Shown here in pieces: positions 62,112 through 64,000 of a stretch of DNA of 64,000 nucleotides. Numbering within the stretch: position 1 is the first letter of the stretch; each line of letters starts with the position of its first letter. Source of the stretch: Candidula unifasciata (Eukaryota > Mollusca > Gastropoda > Stylommatophora > Geomitridae); NCBI GenBank assembly GCA_905116865.2, contig CAJHNH020001160.1, positions 1 to 64,000 on the forward strand. Reading direction: 5' to 3'. The notes beneath the pieces are model-generated. The model made no database searches, was not told the DNA's origin, and was given only the letters and a program-made list of their open reading frames with translations. A program made the translations under genes and the position numbers.

Positions 62112-64000
62112 TGAACTAATGACCTGATAAGATAAGTTCTGATACAAATGCAGAGACAGCAGTTACAATGATCATAAGTTCTGTTGCAAATGCAGAGATA
62201 GTGGCTACAATGATCATAAATTCTGATACAAATGCAGAGATAGTGGCTACAATGATCATAAATTCTGATACAAATGCAGAGATGGTGGCTACAATGATCA
62301 TAAGTTCTGATACAAATACAGAAATGGTGGCTACAATGATCATAAGTTCTGATACAAATACAGAAATGGTGGCTACAATGATCATAAGTTCTGATATAAA
62401 TACAGAAATGGTGGCTACAATGATCATAAGTTCTGATACAAATACAGAAATGGTGGCTACAATGATCATAAGTTCTGATATAAATACAGAAATGGTGGCT
62501 ACAATGATCATAAGTTCTGATACAAGTACAGAGATGGTGGCTACAATGATCATATGTTCTGATATAAATACAGAAATGGTGGCTACAATGATCATATGTT
62601 CTGATATAAATACAGAAATGGTGGCTACAATGATCATAAGTTCTGATACAAATACAGAAATGGTGGCTACAATTATCATATGTTCTGATATAAATACAGA
62701 AATGGTGGCTACAATGATCATAAGTTCTGATACAAATACAGAAATGGTGGCTACAATGATCATAAGTTCTGATACAAATACAGAAATGGTGGCTACAATG
62801 ATCATAAGTTCTGATACAAATACAGAAATGGTGGCTACAATGATCATATGTTCTGATACAACTACAGAAATGGTGGCTACAATGATCATAAGTTCTGATA
62901 TAAATACAGAAATGGTGGCTACAATGATCATAAGTTCTGATATAAATACAGAAATGGTGGCTACAATGATCATAAGTTCTGATGCAAATGCAGAGATAGT
63001 GGCTACAATGATCATAAATTCTGATACAAATGCAGAGATGGTGGCTACAATGATCATAAGTTCTGATACAAATGCAGAGATGGTGGCTACAATGATCATA
63101 AGTTCTGATACAAATACAGAAATGGTGGCTACAATGATCATAAGTTCTGATACAAATACAGAAATGGTGGCTACAATGATCATAAGTTCTGATATAAATA
63201 CAGAAATGGTGGCTACAATGATCATAAGTTCTGATACAAATACAGAAATGGTGGCTACAATGATCATAAGTTCTGATATAAATACAGAAATGGTGGCTAC
63301 AATGATCATAAGTTCTGATACAAGTACAGAGATGGTGGCTACAATGATCATAAGTTCTGATATAAATACAGAAATGGTGGCTACAATGATCATAAGTTCT
63401 GATACAAATACAGAAATGGTGGCTACAATGATCATATGTTCTGATATAAATACAGAAATGGTGGCTACAATGATCATAAGTTCTGATACAAATACAGAAA
63501 TGGTGGCTACAATGATCATATGTTCTGATATAAATACAGAAATGGTGGCTACAATGATCATAAGTTCTGATACAAATACAGAAATGGTGGCTACAATGAT
63601 CATAAGTTCTGATACAAATACAGAAATGGTGGCTACAATGATCATAAGTTCTGATACAAATACAGAAATGGTGGCTACAATGATCATATGTTCTGATACA
63701 ACTACAGAAATGGTGGCTACAATGATCATAAGTTCTTATATAAATACAGAAATGGTGGCTACAATGATCATAAGTTCTGATATAAATACAGAAATGGTGG
63801 CTACAATGATCATAAGTTCTGATACAAATACAGAAATGGTGGCTACAATGATCATATGTTCTGATATAAATACAGAAATGGTGGCTACAATGATCATAAG
63901 TTCTGATACAAATACAGAAATGGTGGCTACAATGATCATATGTTCTGATATAAATACAGAAATGGTGGCTACAATGATCATAAGTTCTGATACAAATACA
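62112..64000 (-). repeat. 42-bp satellite-like array continuing past window edge
   Basis: About 45 units in view, starting AAGTTCTGATACAAATACAG. On the minus strand one frame is open for 537 codons (14-residue repeats like MIIVATISVFVSEL), then one stop near 63736 caused by a single base change, then open again to the edge. Blocks of several variant units recur in the same order. It is intronic to NSFL1C. Confidence 0.95.

Overview
The window is nuclear DNA of an animal. Small exons with GT/AG introns make up two conserved genes, set in sequence crowded with retrotransposon fragments, short interspersed repeats and tandem arrays. EN-RT-RNase H LINEs, RTE-like LINEs and tRNA-derived SINEs together suggest a lophotrochozoan, most likely a mollusc (perhaps a gastropod). 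That placement is inference; nothing here names a species.

Layout. (1) 1-9360: a nest of mobile elements. An RTE-like LINE on the minus strand (about 2040-8968) is split by a 4.1-kb EN-RT-RNase H LINE and by at least three short elements, several with exact target-site duplications. (2) 9360-17576: further SINE pieces, two possible hAT-type non-autonomous elements, and long (TC)n, (GATA)n and (ACT)n microsatellites. (3) 17577-33493, plus strand: a complete 11-exon gene for the ER membrane J-protein DNAJC25 (336 aa, HPD motif intact, all exon phases consistent). Its introns hold LINE tails, SINEs and arrays. (4) 33494-41400: intergenic, with SINEs, (AT)n and three tandem arrays in a row (31, 34 and 46 bp). 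(5) 41680-61527, minus strand: eight 3' exons of NSFL1C (p47, cofactor of the AAA ATPase p97/VCP), covering the acidic linker, SEP domain and UBX domain. The UBA-coding 5' end lies beyond the right edge. Its introns carry at least ten minisatellites and several LINE fragments. (6) 61548-64000: two more arrays inside the NSFL1C intron; the last, with a 42-bp period, runs off the window.

The two genes are convergent (tail to tail) and both act in ER/Golgi protein and membrane homeostasis, but nothing links them functionally beyond being neighbours. Most long open frames here come from tandem arrays whose unit is a multiple of three, or from LINE remnants. The most unusual features are the density and variety of minisatellites (about 18 unrelated arrays in 64 kb, some growing out of SINE ends), the nested LINE, a tandemly duplicated splice donor in DNAJC25, and several SINE families with clear target-site duplications.
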